Shown: positions 25,990 through 34,820 of the stretch, piece after piece
Numbering within the stretch: position 1 is the stretch's first letter
Layout: each line of letters opens with the position of its first letter
Source of the DNA: Vibrio splendidus
GTDB lineage: Bacteria; Pseudomonadota; Gammaproteobacteria; Enterobacterales; Vibrionaceae
Length of the DNA: 64,000 nt
Reading direction: 5' to 3'
Assembly: GCF_003345295.1 (NCBI RefSeq)
Contig: NZ_CP031056.1
Location: 186,001 to 250,000 of the forward strand
Notes under the pieces: model-generated
The model's input: the letters and a program-made list of their open reading frames with translations, nothing else
Database searches by the model: none
Told to the model about the DNA's origin: nothing
Program-made: the position numbers and the translations under genes

Positions 25990-26006
25990 AAAAACTCGGA
26001 GTTTTT
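25990..26006. promoter_or_regulatory. Perfect palindrome in the putA promoter region
   Basis: AAAAACTC-G-GAGTTTTT is a 17-bp palindrome that runs into a TTGACA-like -35 (26005-26010) with a TCTAAA or TAAATA -10 about 16-18 bases on. It fits an operator for a putA regulator. A short hairpin (CCCGAA/TTCGGG, 26056-26072) lies in the leader just before the ribosome site. Confidence 0.5.
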
Positions 26007-26092
26007 GACAAGTAATCCTTATATACTCTAAATACACTGCAGCCATTGTAGAGATCCCGAACTCTTTTCGGGTGTGAGATTAAGGAAAACGC

Positions 26093-29000
26093 ATGTTTAC
26101 AGCTACTGATGTGTTAAAGCCAGAATTCAACGAGCAGTCGCTTGCTGATCTTTGGACGCTTATCTCACCATTATATATGGTGGATGAAACCCAATGGCTA
26201 GAGCAACTTCTGCCACTAGCTACCCCTTCTGAGTCTGAAAAGCAGCAAATCACAGACAAAACGACATCATTGATCGAAGCTATCCGTGCGGATAAAACTT
26301 CAATTCAGATGATCGATGCGCTGTTGCTTGAATACAGTTTAGATACTCAAGAGGGCATCTTGCTGATGTGTCTGGCGGAAGCCTTGATGCGTATTCCTGA
26401 TTCAGCAACGGCTGATGCGCTGATTCGCGACAAACTCAGCGTTGCGGATTGGAAATCTCACTTAAAGAACTCTGATTCAGTATTTGTTAACGCATCGACT
26501 TGGGGCCTAATGTTAACAGGCAAGGTTGTTGGACTTTCATCAAATGAACAGAGCGCTGGCCAAGCGGTTAACCGTTTAGTCAACAAGCTTTCTGAGCCGG
26601 TGATTCGTAAAGCGATGCACCAAGCGATGAAGGTAATGGGTCACCAATTCGTTCTTGGCCGCAGCATTGCTGAAGCGCAAAAGAACGGTAAGTCTATGCG
26701 TGACAAAGGTTTTACCTACTCATACGACATGTTAGGTGAAGCGGCACTGACCACGGCAGACGCAAACAAATACTTCAAAGATTACCTAATGGCGATTGAA
26801 GCCGTGGGTCGAGATACATACGTATCTTCAAAATTAAGTCCAGCACCGTCTGTTTCTATTAAGCTTTCCGCGCTTCACCCACGTTATGAAGTGGCGAATG
26901 AAGATCGCGTATTGACGGAACTTTGCGACACGTTAGAGCAGCTATTGCGCCGCGCAGTAGAGCTAGACGTTGCGATTACGATTGATGCGGAAGAAGCGGA
27001 TCGCCTAGAGCTTTCTCTAAAATTATTCGAAAAACTGTACCGTACCGATCTTGTGAAAGGTTGGGGTAAATTTGGTCTGGTTATTCAAGCTTACTCAAAG
27101 CGCGCACTACCGGTTCTAGTATGGCTAAACCGCTTGGCGAAAGAGCAGGGTGATTTAATCCCGCTTCGCTTAGTGAAAGGCGCGTACTGGGACAGCGAAA
27201 TCAAATGGTCACAGCAAGCTGGCTTTACTGATTACCCAGTTTACACACGCAAAGAAGCGACAGATGTAGCTTACCTTGCATGTGCACGTTACCTACTGAG
27301 CCCAAGTGTTCGTGGCAATATCTTCCCGCAGTTTGCGAGCCACAATGCTCATACGGTTTCTGCAATCGCAGTGATGACTGAACATAAAGATTTTGAATTT
27401 CAACGCTTACACGGCATGGGTGATTCTCTTTATAACCATGCGATGGAAGCTTACCAACAGTCGGTACGTATCTACGCACCTGTTGGCAGCCACAAAGATC
27501 TACTGCCATACCTAGTACGTCGCTTGCTAGAAAACGGAGCAAACAGCTCGTTTGTACACCGTCTAGTTGATGCGCGTTGCCCTGTAGCAGAGCTGACTCA
27601 ACATCCTGTCGATATGCTTCTTGCGTTCGATACATTGCATAACACTAAGATTCCATTGCCACCGGCGGTATTCCCAGAGCGTAAAAACTCTTACGGTGTG
27701 AACATCGATATCGAAAGTGAAGCGCATCAGTTTGAAGAGCAAGTAAAAGCGTTCCTTAATAATCAATGGACTGCTGGTCCTGTGATCAACGGTGAATCTC
27801 TTGCCGAAAGCATGATCAAGGCTGATCAGAACGTTGAGCAAGTAACGGCACCTTACGATCGTCGTATCAATGTGGGTCAGGTGGCTTTCGCTAACCTTGA
27901 TCATGTTTCCGCAGCGATCACTGGCGCAGACGCGGCATTCGCTGATTGGAACGCAACTTCGGTTGAAACCAAATCGGCGGCACTTGATAAACTGGCTGAT
28001 CTGATGGAAGACAACCTAGCTGAATTGGTAGCGATTTGTCACCAAGAAGCAGGTAAAACAATTCACGATAGCGTTGATGAAGTGCGTGAAGCGGTCGACT
28101 TCTGTCGTTACTACGCAAAACAAGCTGACAACCTACAAGGTTTCGAACTAAAAGGTTTTGATGGCCAAACACGAATCGCTTCGCGACAAGGTCGTGGTGT
28201 GTTCGTTTGTATCAGCCCTTGGAACTTCCCTCTAGCTATCTTCCTTGGCCAAATTACTGCGGCACTAGTTGCGGGTAACACGGTTGTGGCTAAGCCTGCC
28301 GAGCAAACAAGCTTGATTGCTGCTCGCGCGGTTGAACTGATGAATGAAGCGGGTTTCCCTGCTGGCACGATTCAGCTACTACCAGGTCGCGGTGCTGAAA
28401 TCGGCAGTGCGCTTACTAGCCATGATGCGATTGCTGGCGTTGCCTTTACGGGTTCAACACCGACAGCACAACGTATCAACGTGTCACTGGCAAGCCGTAA
28501 CGCTAAGCCTGTTCCATTTATCGCAGAAACTGGCGGCCAGAACGCGATGATCGTCGACAGTACCGCACTGCCTGAACAGGTGGTTCGTGATGTGATTCGT
28601 TCGGCATTTGCTTCAGCAGGCCAGCGTTGTTCTGCATTGCGTGTGCTTTACATTCAGGAAGACATCGCAGACCGCGTGGTTGGATTGATTCACGGTGCAA
28701 TGGACGAACTGAGTGTAGGTATCCCGCATCTTCATAAAACGGATGTTGGCCCTGTTATCGACCAAAATGCGAAACAGAAGTTGCTGGCGCACTTAGAAAA
28801 TATGACCAATACCCAGAAGAAGGTGGCTCAACTTTCTTTAGGTGCTGATTGTGAACATGGTGATTTTGTTCCACCAAGTGCTTTTGAAATTGATGACATC
28901 AGCTGCTTGAAAGAAGAACAGTTTGGCCCTGTGCTGCACATCGTTCGCTTCAAGGCGAGTGAGTTAGCGCAAGTGGTAGACCAAATTAACCAAACCGGTT

Positions 29001-29230
29001 TTGGCTTGACCATGGGTATTCACAGCCGTAACGAGACAACTTACCGTTGGATCGAAAAACACGTGCGCGTGGGTAACTGCTACATCAACCGTGACCAAGT
29101 GGGTGCCGTTGTTGGGGTTCAACCATTCGGCGGTCAAGGTTTGTCAGGTACTGGCCCTAAAGCGGGTGGTCCTCACTATCTATACCGTTTTACAGATGTT
29201 CATTTCTCTCAATCACAAGACAAGGCATAA
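26093..29230 (+). CDS. putA: Bifunctional proline dehydrogenase / P5C dehydrogenase PutA (C-terminal domain detached)
   Basis: Oxidises proline to glutamate in two steps with FAD and NAD. The 1045-residue protein starts at the PutA arm region (no ribbon-helix-helix DNA-binding domain, so not autoregulatory like E. coli PutA). The proline dehydrogenase barrel spans about 200-480 (SIKLSALHPRYE, RLVKGAYWDSEI, ASHNAHT), and the aldehyde dehydrogenase domain about 560-1035, with catalytic Cys in AGQRCSALR and Glu in FIAETGGQNAM. AAGGA precedes the ATG. Long PutA proteins carry a further C-terminal ALDH-superfamily domain; here that piece is encoded by the next gene, 11 bases downstream. Confidence 0.97.
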   Translation: MFTATDVLKPEFNEQSLADLWTLISPLYMVDETQWLEQLLPLATPSESEKQQITDKTTSLIEAIRADKTSIQMIDALLLEYSLDTQEGILLMCLAEALMRIPDSATADALIRDKLSVADWKSHLKNSDSVFVNASTWGLMLTGKVVGLSSNEQSAGQAVNRLVNKLSEPVIRKAMHQAMKVMGHQFVLGRSIAEAQKNGKSMRDKGFTYSYDMLGEAALTTADANKYFKDYLMAIEAVGRDTYVSSKLSPAPSVSIKLSALHPRYEVANEDRVLTELCDTLEQLLRRAVELDVAITIDAEEADRLELSLKLFEKLYRTDLVKGWGKFGLVIQAYSKRALPVLVWLNRLAKEQGDLIPLRLVKGAYWDSEIKWSQQAGFTDYPVYTRKEATDVAYLACARYLLSPSVRGNIFPQFASHNAHTVSAIAVMTEHKDFEFQRLHGMGDSLYNHAMEAYQQSVRIYAPVGSHKDLLPYLVRRLLENGANSSFVHRLVDARCPVAELTQHPVDMLLAFDTLHNTKIPLPPAVFPERKNSYGVNIDIESEAHQFEEQVKAFLNNQWTAGPVINGESLAESMIKADQNVEQVTAPYDRRINVGQVAFANLDHVSAAITGADAAFADWNATSVETKSAALDKLADLMEDNLAELVAICHQEAGKTIHDSVDEVREAVDFCRYYAKQADNLQGFELKGFDGQTRIASRQGRGVFVCISPWNFPLAIFLGQITAALVAGNTVVAKPAEQTSLIAARAVELMNEAGFPAGTIQLLPGRGAEIGSALTSHDAIAGVAFTGSTPTAQRINVSLASRNAKPVPFIAETGGQNAMIVDSTALPEQVVRDVIRSAFASAGQRCSALRVLYIQEDIADRVVGLIHGAMDELSVGIPHLHKTDVGPVIDQNAKQKLLAHLENMTNTQKKVAQLSLGADCEHGDFVPPSAFEIDDISCLKEEQFGPVLHIVRFKASELAQVVDQINQTGFGLTMGIHSRNETTYRWIEKHVRVGNCYINRDQVGAVVGVQPFGGQGLSGTGPKAGGPHYLYRFTDVHFSQSQDKA

Positions 29231-29241
29231 GGAGCAGTATC

Positions 29242-29946
29242 ATGGTTCATCAAGTGACAGGTTTTTCTGATGCTTTGTTAGCGTGGGAACAATGGAATCT
29301 TACCGACTTTGATTACAAGAGTGCTCAGGTACTTGCGCTGAAATCAGAGATCGAAAGTCAATCTGTGCCTTTGGCTGCAGTGGCAACTTATCATCTAGAG
29401 CAAGCATCTGCGCTGCTTTCTGAACATCACCTAATGGCAGGTCCTACGGGCGAAACCAATGAGTTGTATGCCGCAGGCCGCGGTGTGGCTTTGGTGATTG
29501 TTGATGATTGCGAAGAGAAAGTGCCCGCACTGCAAACTGCAACAGCGATGATTACTGCAGCACTATTAGCAGGTAACAGCGTTCAATTGTGCAGTGATGA
29601 CGTGCAGTTCAATACCTTAATTGCAGATGCCGCGAAACAAGCGAATCTACCAACCAACTTGGTGCAGGTTGCCTCGTACGACGCTGCTCAACAGCTGCTG
29701 TCTTGCGATGTACGAAGCGCGGGTTACGTAGGTAATTCACAAACGGCACAAGCTATCAATTTACAGCTTGCTAAGCGTGACGGTGCAATCGTCGGTTTAG
29801 TGGCTGAAACGGATCTGACCGCAATGAATGTTGCCAATGATCCACACCTATCGCTGCGCTTCATTACCGAGCGTACGCGAACTATAAATATAACAGCCGT
29901 GGGCGGTAACGCGACCTTGCTCGAACTTGGAAGTGAAGCTCACTAA
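29242..29946 (+). CDS. Detached PutA C-terminal ALDH-superfamily domain
   Basis: The 234-residue protein resembles an aldehyde dehydrogenase Rossmann fold but lacks the catalytic cysteine and glutamate. It matches the C-terminal domain of long PutA proteins: GPTGETNELYAAGRGVALVIVDD, a degraded glycine motif GNSQTAQAINLQLAKRDGAIVGLVAE, and the ending ERTRTINITAVGGNATLLELGS, which resembles the E. coli PutA C-terminus. In PutA this domain closes the substrate-channelling cavity. It has its own AAGGAG site and lies in the putA operon, so I infer it binds PutA in trans. Databases may label it a P5C dehydrogenase, which would be misleading. Confidence 0.85.
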   Translation: MVHQVTGFSDALLAWEQWNLTDFDYKSAQVLALKSEIESQSVPLAAVATYHLEQASALLSEHHLMAGPTGETNELYAAGRGVALVIVDDCEEKVPALQTATAMITAALLAGNSVQLCSDDVQFNTLIADAAKQANLPTNLVQVASYDAAQQLLSCDVRSAGYVGNSQTAQAINLQLAKRDGAIVGLVAETDLTAMNVANDPHLSLRFITERTRTINITAVGGNATLLELGSEAH

Positions 29947-29972
29947 CCTTCAGTAAAATTGGCTCTAAAGAC

Positions 29973-30020
29973 TTTTGGTTTTCTCCATTGTTGGGTTTTC
30001 CCATTTTTGGTTTTCTCCCT
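29973..30020 (+). repeat. Three 16-bp tandem repeats after the PutA-domain gene
   Basis: Units TTTTGGTTTTCTCCAT, TGTTGGGTTTTCCCAT and TTTTGGTTTTCTCCCT start at 29973, 29989 and 30005, an exact 16-base period. Confidence 0.75.
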
Positions 30021-30041
30021 GAGTGCTTTGGAGCCTCAATA

Positions 30042-30095
30042 CCTAACTCAATGCACTTGCTTGCCTTTACGGTAAGTACCTTGCATTGAATTAGG
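30042..30095 (+). other. Large inverted repeat in the putP leader
   Basis: Arms CCTAACTCAATGCA (30042-30055) and TGCATTGAATTAGG (30082-30095) pair at 13 of 14 positions around a 26-base loop, ending 34 bases before putP. No T tract follows, so it is more likely a leader structure, processing site or operator than a simple terminator. Confidence 0.6.
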
Positions 30096-30129
30096 CATGG
30101 AAGGCTTTCTACAAAATGAGGACTATCAA

Positions 30130-31623
30130 ATGATAGAAAACAGTTTTGCAATAACGACGACGTTCATTGCGTATCTAATTATGATGCTAGCGATCGGTGT
30201 TATTGCTTACAAACGTACATCTAACTCAACTGACTACTTCCTAGGTGGTCGTTCGTTAGGCCCATGGCCTGCTGCACTTTCTGCTGGTGCATCAGACATG
30301 AGTGGTTGGTTGCTACTTGGCCTGCCTGGTTACGCTTACGCTGCTGGCTTTGAAGCATTTTGGCTTGCTGGTGGCCTACTTGTTGGTACTTGGGCAAACT
30401 GGTTAATCAGTGCAAAACGTCTACGTACTTACAGCATTACGACTGAATCACTGACGCTGCCTGAGTTCCTATCTCGTCGCTTCAACGATAATTCTAAGCT
30501 GATCCAAACAATTTCTGCTTTCTTTATCCTTTTATTCTTCCTTTTCTACACAAGTTCAGGCTTGGTAGCAGGTGGTAAATTGTTTGAAACGGTATTCGGC
30601 TTAGATTACACAACAGCGGTAATCATCGGCACGGTATGTGTGGTTTCGTACACCCTGTTTGGTGGCTTCCTAGCGGTATCTTGGACTGACTTAGTTCAAG
30701 GCCTGCTAATGTCTGCTGCGCTATTGATTGTACCAATCGCGGCAATGAACGGTGGCCTTGGTCAGCTATCTAGCGACCTGCACAACATCAACCCAGAGCT
30801 TCTAACGCTATGGAATGATGCGAAAGGTGAGCCACTGTCTGCTATTGCGATCATCTCGCTAGCGGCATGGGGCTTGGGTTACTTCGGTCAACCACACATC
30901 TTGGCTCGTTTTAAAGCAACTCGTTCAAACAAAGATCTTGTGACAGCACGCCGCATTGCGGTTATCTGGACTGCATTGTCTATGGTTGGTGCAATGCTAG
31001 TCGGTCTTGTTGGTCTAATCTACGTGACTAACTCTGGCGCACCTAAACTAGACGATGGCGAGAAGATCTTCATGCTTCTTGTTAACGCAATGTTCCACCC
31101 AGTCATCGCCGGTATCCTACTTGCTGCAATTCTAGCGGCAATCATGAGTACTGCTGATTCACAGCTTCTTGTTTCTTCATCTGCAATGGCAGAAGACTTG
31201 TACAAGCAAATTCTGAAGAAAGACGCAACGTCAGAAGAGATTGTTCGTGTTGGCCGTTTCGCGGTTATCCTAATTTCTCTGATTGCTCTTGTGCTAGCGA
31301 TGACGCCGGACAGTTCAGTTCTTGGCCTTGTATCTTACGCATGGGCGGGTTTTGGTGCTGCGTTTGGTCCAGCTATCGTGTTGAGCCTGTACTGGTCTCG
31401 TATGAACCGTAACGGCGCTCTAGCGGGTATCGTGGTTGGTGGTGTTACGATTGTTCTTTGGAAACAGTTCACGGGCGGTTGGTTCGATGTTTACGAAATC
31501 GTACCGGGAATCATCCTATCGACTCTTTCTATCGTTATTGTGAGCCTAATTACTGGCGAACCAGAAGACGAAGTTAAGAAGCAACACGCTGAATTTAAGA
31601 AGAACCTAGTTGAGCTAGACTAA
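30130..31623 (+). CDS. putP: Sodium/proline symporter PutP
   Basis: Inner-membrane sodium:solute symporter that imports proline for PutA. The 497 residues form about 13 membrane helices with SSS family signatures (FLGGRSLGPWPAALSAGASDMSGWLLLGLPG near the N-terminus; AAILAAIMSTADSQLLVSSSAMAEDLY), matching E. coli PutP in length. I chose the ATG at 30130, preceded by GAGGA; an upstream in-frame ATG at 30097 would add 11 residues with a poor ribosome site. It forms the proline-use cluster with putA. Confidence 0.95.
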   Translation: MIENSFAITTTFIAYLIMMLAIGVIAYKRTSNSTDYFLGGRSLGPWPAALSAGASDMSGWLLLGLPGYAYAAGFEAFWLAGGLLVGTWANWLISAKRLRTYSITTESLTLPEFLSRRFNDNSKLIQTISAFFILLFFLFYTSSGLVAGGKLFETVFGLDYTTAVIIGTVCVVSYTLFGGFLAVSWTDLVQGLLMSAALLIVPIAAMNGGLGQLSSDLHNINPELLTLWNDAKGEPLSAIAIISLAAWGLGYFGQPHILARFKATRSNKDLVTARRIAVIWTALSMVGAMLVGLVGLIYVTNSGAPKLDDGEKIFMLLVNAMFHPVIAGILLAAILAAIMSTADSQLLVSSSAMAEDLYKQILKKDATSEEIVRVGRFAVILISLIALVLAMTPDSSVLGLVSYAWAGFGAAFGPAIVLSLYWSRMNRNGALAGIVVGGVTIVLWKQFTGGWFDVYEIVPGIILSTLSIVIVSLITGEPEDEVKKQHAEFKKNLVELD

Positions 31624-31636
31624 TTTACATTGTAAA
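31624..31636. promoter_or_regulatory. parS2: parS2 site after putP
   Basis: TTTACATTGTAAA starts at the base after the putP stop codon. About 29 kb from ori2, it extends the ParB2 loading zone well beyond the parAB2 locus. Confidence 0.85.
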
Positions 31637-31672
31637 ACAGATGTGAATTAGCAACGAACATTAGCTAAAAAT

Positions 31673-31703
31673 AATAGAGTCACTTCGGTGGCTCTATTTT
31701 TTT
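31673..31703 (+). terminator. Terminator of putP
   Basis: Stem AATAGAGTCAC / GTGGCTCTATT (one G-U pair) with a TTCG tetraloop and a T tract. Confidence 0.88.
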
Positions 31704-31868
31704 GACTATACCCCAATGCTTTGACCTTTCGACCTTTGTTGCGTCTGGCAAGTTGAGTGTATTGAGCATGTTTACCTTGTTGGTGACGCTGGCTAAGTCA
31801 TACTTCTAGGCTCGGAGCATTTCAGTTCCCACAGGGATACATTACTCTTGCTAAGAGCAGTTGAGTAA

Positions 31869-32777
31869 ATGAATAGGAAGGTGGTCGTGCCTCAAGTAAT
31901 CCCGAATATTGGCTTTAACCATGAAAAAACGGCGCAGGCTGAGCTGGAGTTGGTGCCCTTGTCTCGGCTCTATTCAGAAAGCAATATTAACCACGATCCT
32001 CAACTGCCCCATCGTGTCAGTTTCTTCCTGATTTTGTTTATCGAGCAAGGCTCTGGCACGCACATGGTCGACTTTGAGGACTACCCTTTTAGCCAAGGGA
32101 GCGTGTTGTTCATTCAAAGAGAGCAGGTGCACGCCTTTGATTTTAGTAATAAGCCACAAGGCACAGCGGTTTTGTTGACTCAAGCGTTCTTAGACAGCGT
32201 TCACGCTAACATGAAGTTGCCGAACTACACGCCTACTCATTTGAACAAGACACATTCTGCACTGTTGTCACTAGACGTATCCCATCAAGATCGAACGCAG
32301 AGCCTGTTACAGCAAATTATGACGGAACTGAAACAGTCAGAATCCGATCCCTTGATTGTGATGTACCTGTTCTCAGCACTAGCCCTGATCCTTCATCGCC
32401 TGCGACCAGAAGTGAAGCAAGACGCCCTGAGCTTGCAGCAAAACATTAAGTTTGCCCGCTATTTTGAGCTTCTTCAAAACAACTACCTGCGCGTGCGTGA
32501 TGCAAACTGGTACGCCAATCAAATTAACACCACCTACAAGACGTTGAACCAAGTGTGTAAAGTCGCAACGGGGTTAACTGCCAAGCAAATCATCGATTCT
32601 TTTACCATTTTAGAGATGAAGCGTCAGCTGGTGGTGACCAATATTACGTCTCAAAAAATGGCGTCTGATTTTGGGTTTGAAGATGCGAGTAACTTCGTAA
32701 AGTACTTTAAAAATCATACTCAAATGACCCCTAGTGAGTTTCAAAAGAAGTATTCAAAGCCATCCCTTTCTGAATAG
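31869..32777 (+). CDS. AraC-family transcriptional regulator
   Basis: The 302-residue protein has an N-terminal cupin-like domain (LPHRVSFFLILFIEQGSGTHMVDFEDYPFSQGSVLFIQREQVHAFDF, residues about 45-90) and a C-terminal AraC helix-turn-helix (residues about 195-295, ending DFGFEDASNFVKYFKNHTQMTPSEFQKKY). It lies between putP's terminator and the exported NTF2-like gene on the same strand. Either could be a target. The N-terminal MNRK start has no clear ribosome site. Ligand unknown. Confidence 0.83.
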   Translation: MNRKVVVPQVIPNIGFNHEKTAQAELELVPLSRLYSESNINHDPQLPHRVSFFLILFIEQGSGTHMVDFEDYPFSQGSVLFIQREQVHAFDFSNKPQGTAVLLTQAFLDSVHANMKLPNYTPTHLNKTHSALLSLDVSHQDRTQSLLQQIMTELKQSESDPLIVMYLFSALALILHRLRPEVKQDALSLQQNIKFARYFELLQNNYLRVRDANWYANQINTTYKTLNQVCKVATGLTAKQIIDSFTILEMKRQLVVTNITSQKMASDFGFEDASNFVKYFKNHTQMTPSEFQKKYSKPSLSE

Positions 32778-32899
32778 TGAATGGGTCGACACGAATCATC
32801 TAAGGTTCGATATCTACCATTTTTCTGCCTAAATCCACTCTGCCGTGAGTCTCTCTCGTTGATTAATATAGTTTCCAAGCCAACGAGAGGACTTTAAAA

Positions 32900-33754
32900 A
32901 TGAAAACAATAATTAAATCTACATTACTAGCGGCAAGCGTATTTAGCGCTTCTACTTTCGTAACCATTGCGACTGCCCAAGAGCTGTCTATTCAAGAAAA
33001 AGCGGTAGCGGTTATTTCGAGCATTGAAACGGGCGACGCAAAAGCGGTGAGCTACATTAACCCTGAAAAGTACATTCAACATAACCTAGCTGTTGGCGAT
33101 GGCTTAGCGGGCTTTGGTGAAGTGCTACAAATGCTGCCTGAAGGCTCTGCGAAAGCACAAGTGACGCGCTCATTTCAAGATGGCGACTATGTTGTCATTC
33201 ATACCGAATATAACTTCTTTGGTCCGAAAGTCGGCTTTGATGTGTTCCGCTTTGAAGATGGACAGATAGTTGAGCATTGGGACAACTTGCAAGAAATTGC
33301 CAAGCCAAACGCCAGTGGACGAACTCAATTAGATGGCACGACTAAAGTCGTAGATCTCGATCAAACGGACAAAAATCAGCAGTTGGTCAGTGGTTTCGTT
33401 AAAGACATCCTGATCGGCGGTGATATGGCGAAGATTAATAACTATATCGATAATGAAGACAGTGCTTACTTACAGCACAACCCAGGAGTAGCCGATGGTC
33501 TAAGCGGTTTGGGTGAAGCTTTGGGTGCGCTAGCAGAAGCGGGTATGCCAATGGTTTATACCGCCAACCATAAGATTTTAGGCCAAGGTAACTTTGTGTT
33601 GTCGATCAGTGAAGGCCAGTTCATGAATAATCACGTTGCTTTTTATGATCTATTCCGTGTTGATAACGGAAAAATCGTAGAGCACTGGGATACCATCGAA
33701 ACCATTCCTGCTCGTTCAGAGTGGAAAAATGACAATGGTAAATTTGGCTTTTAA
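32900..33754 (+). CDS. Exported protein with two tandem NTF2/SnoaL-like domains
   Basis: A signal peptide (MKTIIKSTLLAASVFSASTFVTIATA-QE) is followed by two copies of a SnoaL-like fold. Copy 1 (about 30-135) has YIQHNLAVGDGLAGFGEVL and FDVFRFEDGQIVEHWDNLQ; copy 2 (about 155-275) has YLQHNPGVADGLSGLGEAL and YDLFRVDNGKIVEHWDTIE. The conserved QHN and EHWD motifs match the SnoaL-like polyketide-cyclase-related family found widely in bacteria, usually as single domains of unknown function. AGAGGA precedes the ATG. The periplasmic substrate cannot be predicted. Confidence 0.8.
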   Translation: MKTIIKSTLLAASVFSASTFVTIATAQELSIQEKAVAVISSIETGDAKAVSYINPEKYIQHNLAVGDGLAGFGEVLQMLPEGSAKAQVTRSFQDGDYVVIHTEYNFFGPKVGFDVFRFEDGQIVEHWDNLQEIAKPNASGRTQLDGTTKVVDLDQTDKNQQLVSGFVKDILIGGDMAKINNYIDNEDSAYLQHNPGVADGLSGLGEALGALAEAGMPMVYTANHKILGQGNFVLSISEGQFMNNHVAFYDLFRVDNGKIVEHWDTIETIPARSEWKNDNGKFGF

Positions 33755-33792
33755 AATGTGAGCTAAATTCAACCAAACATGGTTTGCTTAAG

Positions 33793-33824
33793 CGGTACTT
33801 TCGCAGAGGAAGTGCCGTTTTTTT
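33793..33824 (+). terminator. Terminator after the NTF2-like gene
   Basis: CGGTACTT / AAGTGCCG stem (one G-U pair) followed by seven T residues. Confidence 0.8.
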
Positions 33825-33873
33825 ATCGATCAATTTGATGACTAAGACGGGGGAAGTACTGTCGTTATGGGGT

Positions 33874-33886
33874 TTTACAATGTAAA
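33874..33886. promoter_or_regulatory. parS2: parS2 site
   Basis: TTTACAATGTAAA, a perfect site about 31 kb from ori2, in the 329-base gap between the NTF2-like and zinc-ribbon genes. I see nothing else in that gap beyond the terminator. Confidence 0.88.
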
Positions 33887-34083
33887 TCGAAACCGCATGA
33901 ACGAGGGAGGATAAATGGAAGAAGAAGGATCTTGATGGCGTTTGATGTCAAAAAACGAAAGAGAAAAATGGCTATTTTTTGAACTTGGCGCTCACTTTTG
34001 TAATTAGCTCGGTGAATAGTGAAACCAAATTCGACATGATGTGTCAATTGTCAGTAACCACTAAAGACCTATAGGACAAAGGT

Positions 34084-34308
34084 ATGCCTGATCTCTATTG
34101 CAAAGGATGTAAAAAAACAACACTACATAAGTCTATAATGAAACGTTGTGAATCTGAGCCCGAGACAACCTCTGGCCGTATGATGCAATGGACGTCAAAG
34201 CTATTTAGTGGAAATCTGTACTACGATATGGAAACTCAGCACTTCTGTCGAACGTGTAACTGCCGTTGCGAAACAGGAAGTACTGTACCCCAAGTTGGTT
34301 TAGCTTAA
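34084..34308 (+). CDS. Small putative zinc-ribbon protein
   Basis: A 74-residue protein with two cysteine clusters, CKGCKK near the N-terminus and CRTCNCRC near the C-terminus, consistent with a zinc ribbon. No signal peptide. GGACAAAGGT lies just before the ATG and a bidirectional terminator follows within 30 bases, supporting a real gene. I do not recognise the family. Confidence 0.65.
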   Translation: MPDLYCKGCKKTTLHKSIMKRCESEPETTSGRMMQWTSKLFSGNLYYDMETQHFCRTCNCRCETGSTVPQVGLA

Positions 34309-34338
34309 CTTAAAGTAAGCGCTCACTAACTTAGATCA

Positions 34339-34364
34339 AAAAACCTCCGTTTTAGGAGGTTTTT
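34339..34364. terminator. Bidirectional terminator
   Basis: Perfect 10-bp stem AAAAACCTCC / GGAGGTTTTT with a 6-base loop, A-rich before and T-rich after, between two converging small genes. Confidence 0.9.
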
Positions 34365-34370
34365 GCGTTT

Positions 34371-34541
34371 CTATGCGGCTTTGAGTGCTAGTTCGGCGTC
34401 AATGGCGTTGCCATCAATCTTCACTTCCCATCCATAGTTCGAGTATTCACTTGCGAGTGCTTCAGCAACATCTTTTGATACTGTTACGTGTGTCCATGAG
34501 CCAATACCGTATGGTTTGTACGCGAGTTCTTGTGTCTTCAT
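34371..34541 (-). CDS. Small hypothetical protein
   Basis: A 56-residue protein starting at the ATG at 34541 (MKTQELAYKPYGIGSWTHV), preceded by AAAGGA. An upstream in-frame ATG at 34574 adds 11 residues with no ribosome site. It ends six bases from a bidirectional terminator. The mix of aromatic residues and a short helical segment (KDVAEALASEYSNYG) suggests a folded alpha/beta protein. I do not recognise it. The 279 bases upstream are AT-rich with no other visible feature. Confidence 0.6.
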   Translation of the reverse strand: MKTQELAYKPYGIGSWTHVTVSKDVAEALASEYSNYGWEVKIDGNAIDAELALKAA

Positions 34542-34820
34542 AATAGAGTTATCCTTTCTCTTTGATAATCCCATTATTCACTTTGGCCTATATCCTTTCT
34601 TTCGTTTCTGGCTCAACTTATTTGTTATTCGGGTCATTTCTATAATAATTTGTTAATAGTCAAAGATTGATTTATAAGGGGTCTTATCGTTTCATATTGA
34701 TTTATATTTGATGTGAATACTAATGGCGTATTTAGTTTTTTAAATGTGTGAGCGAGGTTTTCTTCGATTGTTCGTGGTATGGAATATACTGAGCGGAATT
34801 TAGAATGTTTAAGGAATGTT

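Noticed and set aside
26056..26072. Transcription terminator or attenuator in the putA leader
   Set aside because: The CCCGAA/TTCGGG hairpin has no T tract and only six pairs; too weak to call.
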